This document shows, piece after piece, positions 30,401-32,775 of a stretch of DNA of 32,775 bases. This stretch comes from Streptomyces atratus (GTDB lineage Bacteria > Actinomycetota > Actinomycetes > Streptomycetales > Streptomycetaceae): positions 1 to 32,775 of the forward strand of contig NZ_FPJO01000046.1 of assembly GCF_900119365.1 (NCBI RefSeq), read 5' to 3'. The position numbers and the translations under genes are program-made. The notes under the pieces are model-generated. The model was given only the letters and a program-made list of their open reading frames with translations, was not told the origin of the DNA and did no database searches. Every line of letters starts with the position of its first letter. Position 1 is the first letter of the stretch.

Positions 30401-31849
30401 TCAGTCCGTGCCGGACTCCATCGCGGCGCGGTCCAGCATCGTCTCCTCGTCCGTGGCCTCGCCGCGCGAGGCGATCGCCTGGGCGCCGCCCTGGTCCATC
30501 GCGCCGATCAGGCCGGTCGAGGCGGCCTGTGCGGCGCCGATCGGCGTCGGGTGGCCCGTGCCGACCAGACCGAGGCCCGCGTACTGCTCCAGCCGCGCAC
30601 GCGAGTCGGCGATGTCCAGGTTCCGCATGGTGAGCTGGCCGATCCGGTCCACCGGGCCGAACGCCGAGTCCTCGGTGCGCTCCATGGAGAGCTTGTCCGG
30701 GTGGTAGCTGAACGCCGGGCCCGTGGTGTCGAGGATCGAGTAGTCCTCGCCGCGCCGCAGCCGCAGCGTCACCTCGCCGGTGACGGCCGCGCCGACCCAG
30801 CGCTGGAGCGACTCACGGATCATCAGCGCCTGCGGGTCCAGCCAGCGGCCCTCGTACATCAGCCGGCCGAGCCTCCGGCCCTCGTTGTGGTACGCGGCCA
30901 GGGTGTCCTCGTTGTGGATCGCGTTGACCAGGCGCTCGTAGGCGATGTGCAGCAGCGCCATGCCGGGCGCCTCGTAGATGCCGCGGCTCTTGGCCTCGAT
31001 GATCCGGTTCTCGATCTGGTCGGACATGCCGAGACCGTGGCGGCCGCCGATCGCGTTGGCCTCCATCACGAGGTCGACGGGGGAGGCGAACTCCTTGCCG
31101 TTGACGGTGACCGGGCGGCCCTGGTCGAAGCCGATCGTCACGTCCTCCGCGGCGATCTCGACCGACGGGTCCCAGAACCGCACGCCCATGATCGGGTCGA
31201 CCGTCTCGACGCCGGTGTCCAGGTGCTCCAGGGTCTTGGCCTCGTGCGTGGCGCCCCAGATGTTGGCGTCCGTGGAGTACGCCTTCTCCGTCGAGTCCCG
31301 GTACGGCAGCCCGTGCGCGAGCAGCCACTCGGACATCTCCTTGCGGCCGCCGAGCTCCGTGACGAAGTCCGCGTCCAGCCACGGCTTGTAGATCCGCAGG
31401 TGGGGGTTGGCGAGCAGCCCGTACCGGTAGAACCGCTCGATGTCGTTGCCCTTGAACGTGGAGCCGTCGCCCCAGATCTGCACCCCGTCCTCGAGCATGG
31501 CCCGCACCAGCAGCGTGCCGGTCACGGCACGTCCCAGCGGTGTGGTGTTGAAGTACGGGCGCCCGCCCGACCTGATGTGGAACGCGCCGCAGGCGAGCGC
31601 CGCCAGCCCCTCCTCGACCAGCGCGGCACGGCAGTCGACGAGCCGGGTGATCTCGGCGCCGTACGCGGAGGCACGGCCGGGCACGGACGCGATGTCGGGC
31701 TCGTCGTACTGGCCGATGTCGGCGGTGTACGTGCAGGGGACGGCGCCCTTGTCGCGCATCCAGGCGACGGCTACGGAGGTGTCGAGCCCGCCGGAGAAGG
31801 CGATGCCGACGCGCTCGCCGGTGGGGAGGGAGGTGAGGACTTTGGACAT
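30401..31849 (-). CDS. argG: Argininosuccinate synthase
   Basis: A 482-residue enzyme that joins citrulline and aspartate with ATP in arginine synthesis. It is of the long, E. coli-like type. AFSGGLDTSVAVAWM (17-31) is the ATP-pyrophosphatase P-loop, followed by CTYTADIGQYDEPD, GDGSTFKGNDIERFYRYG and EKAYSTDANIWGATHEAK. The start at 31849 fits the family N-terminus MSKVLTSLP; an upstream in-frame ATG is less likely. The promoter reads TTGCAT-N17-CATAGT with the ATG six bases downstream, so the transcript is probably leaderless, with no ribosome-binding sequence. ArgR-like palindromes overlap the promoter. Single-gene transcript, ending at the 19-bp hairpin. Confidence 0.95.
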   Translation of the reverse strand: MSKVLTSLPTGERVGIAFSGGLDTSVAVAWMRDKGAVPCTYTADIGQYDEPDIASVPGRASAYGAEITRLVDCRAALVEEGLAALACGAFHIRSGGRPYFNTTPLGRAVTGTLLVRAMLEDGVQIWGDGSTFKGNDIERFYRYGLLANPHLRIYKPWLDADFVTELGGRKEMSEWLLAHGLPYRDSTEKAYSTDANIWGATHEAKTLEHLDTGVETVDPIMGVRFWDPSVEIAAEDVTIGFDQGRPVTVNGKEFASPVDLVMEANAIGGRHGLGMSDQIENRIIEAKSRGIYEAPGMALLHIAYERLVNAIHNEDTLAAYHNEGRRLGRLMYEGRWLDPQALMIRESLQRWVGAAVTGEVTLRLRRGEDYSILDTTGPAFSYHPDKLSMERTEDSAFGPVDRIGQLTMRNLDIADSRARLEQYAGLGLVGTGHPTPIGAAQAASTGLIGAMDQGGAQAIASRGEATDEETMLDRAAMESGTD

Positions 31850-31855
31850 GGCAAG

Positions 31856-31884
31856 ACTATGCATCACTTCGCATGATCATGCAA
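31856..31884 (-). promoter_or_regulatory. argG promoter with overlapping ArgR-like box
   Basis: On the minus strand TTGCAT (31884-31879) and CATAGT (31861-31856) are 17 bp apart, and the argG ATG follows six bases after the -10. GCATGATCATGC (31871-31882) is a perfect palindrome and ATGCAT (31859-31864) a second one, giving the TGCAT-rich pattern of Streptomyces ARG boxes. ArgR binding with arginine would block the -35/-10 region. Confidence 0.6.
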
Positions 31885-31904
31885 CATGGCGCCCCCGTGA
31901 AACA

Positions 31905-31937
31905 CCGCGCGGCCGGGCGGATCGCCCGGCCGCGCGG
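31905..31937 (-). terminator. 15-bp perfect hairpin after the chitinase gene
   Basis: CCGCGCGGCCGGGCG (31905-31919) pairs perfectly with CGCCCGGCCGCGCGG (31923-31937) around GAT. It lies 35 bp past the chitinase stop and just upstream of the argG promoter. Confidence 0.75.
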
Positions 31938-31971
31938 CCTCGGATCAGTGTTCCGGGGGAGCGGACGGCCC

Positions 31972-32775
<804 letters not shown>

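Overview
The base composition (very high G+C, GC-rich third codon positions), the ATGA/GTGA start-stop overlaps, the Tat-exported proteins, the DasR-type and PHO-type sites and the riboflavin/histidine gene order all point to a Streptomyces chromosome. From memory, S. coelicolor also carries rib and his genes beside two family 18 chitinase genes, which matches this layout. No tRNA, rRNA, CRISPR array or prophage was seen.

Left part (1-9072): an accessory catabolic block. An IclR-family regulator (minus strand) faces a plus-strand series: class III aminotransferase, MR-type enolase-superfamily dehydratase, amidohydrolase, NAD-type SDR, a Tat-exported right-handed beta-helix protein and a GNAT acetyltransferase. 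A clear promoter (TTGACC-N17-TAATAT) and CTGTTC-N9-GAACAG palindromes sit between regulator and operon. The block is bracketed by a perfect 95-bp inverted duplication: the signal-peptide region of the beta-helix gene occurs again, inverted, at the left edge as the start of a second exported protein. The substrate is not evident; a two-step scheme (secreted polysaccharide-acting protein, then dehydration, oxidation and transamination of an acid sugar or similar) is inference.

Middle-left (9091-14068): DUF5995-type protein, an NCS2 uracil permease, and a divergent MFS exporter/ROK regulator pair sharing a palindromic operator.

Centre (14340-21405): a wrecked family 18 chitinase gene (internal deletion and frameshift, with DasR-like repeats still upstream), then an FMN riboswitch and the riboflavin operon ribD-ribE-ribM-ribBA-ribH, followed by hisE (apparently leaderless), hisG and a PH-domain membrane protein.

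Right part (21406-32775): two overlapping CNNM/CBS-domain membrane proteins behind a strongly folded leader, a 180-bp MITE inserted exactly at the second gene's stop codon, an EccA/CbxX-type AAA ATPase with TPR-like N-terminus, a P-loop uridine-kinase-like protein, an exported C39-like peptidase, alkaline phosphatase behind a PHO-box-like repeat, argininosuccinate synthase from a probably leaderless promoter, and the 3' part of an intact-looking family 18 chitinase running off the window. Perfect hairpins of 13-19 bp mark several transcript ends.
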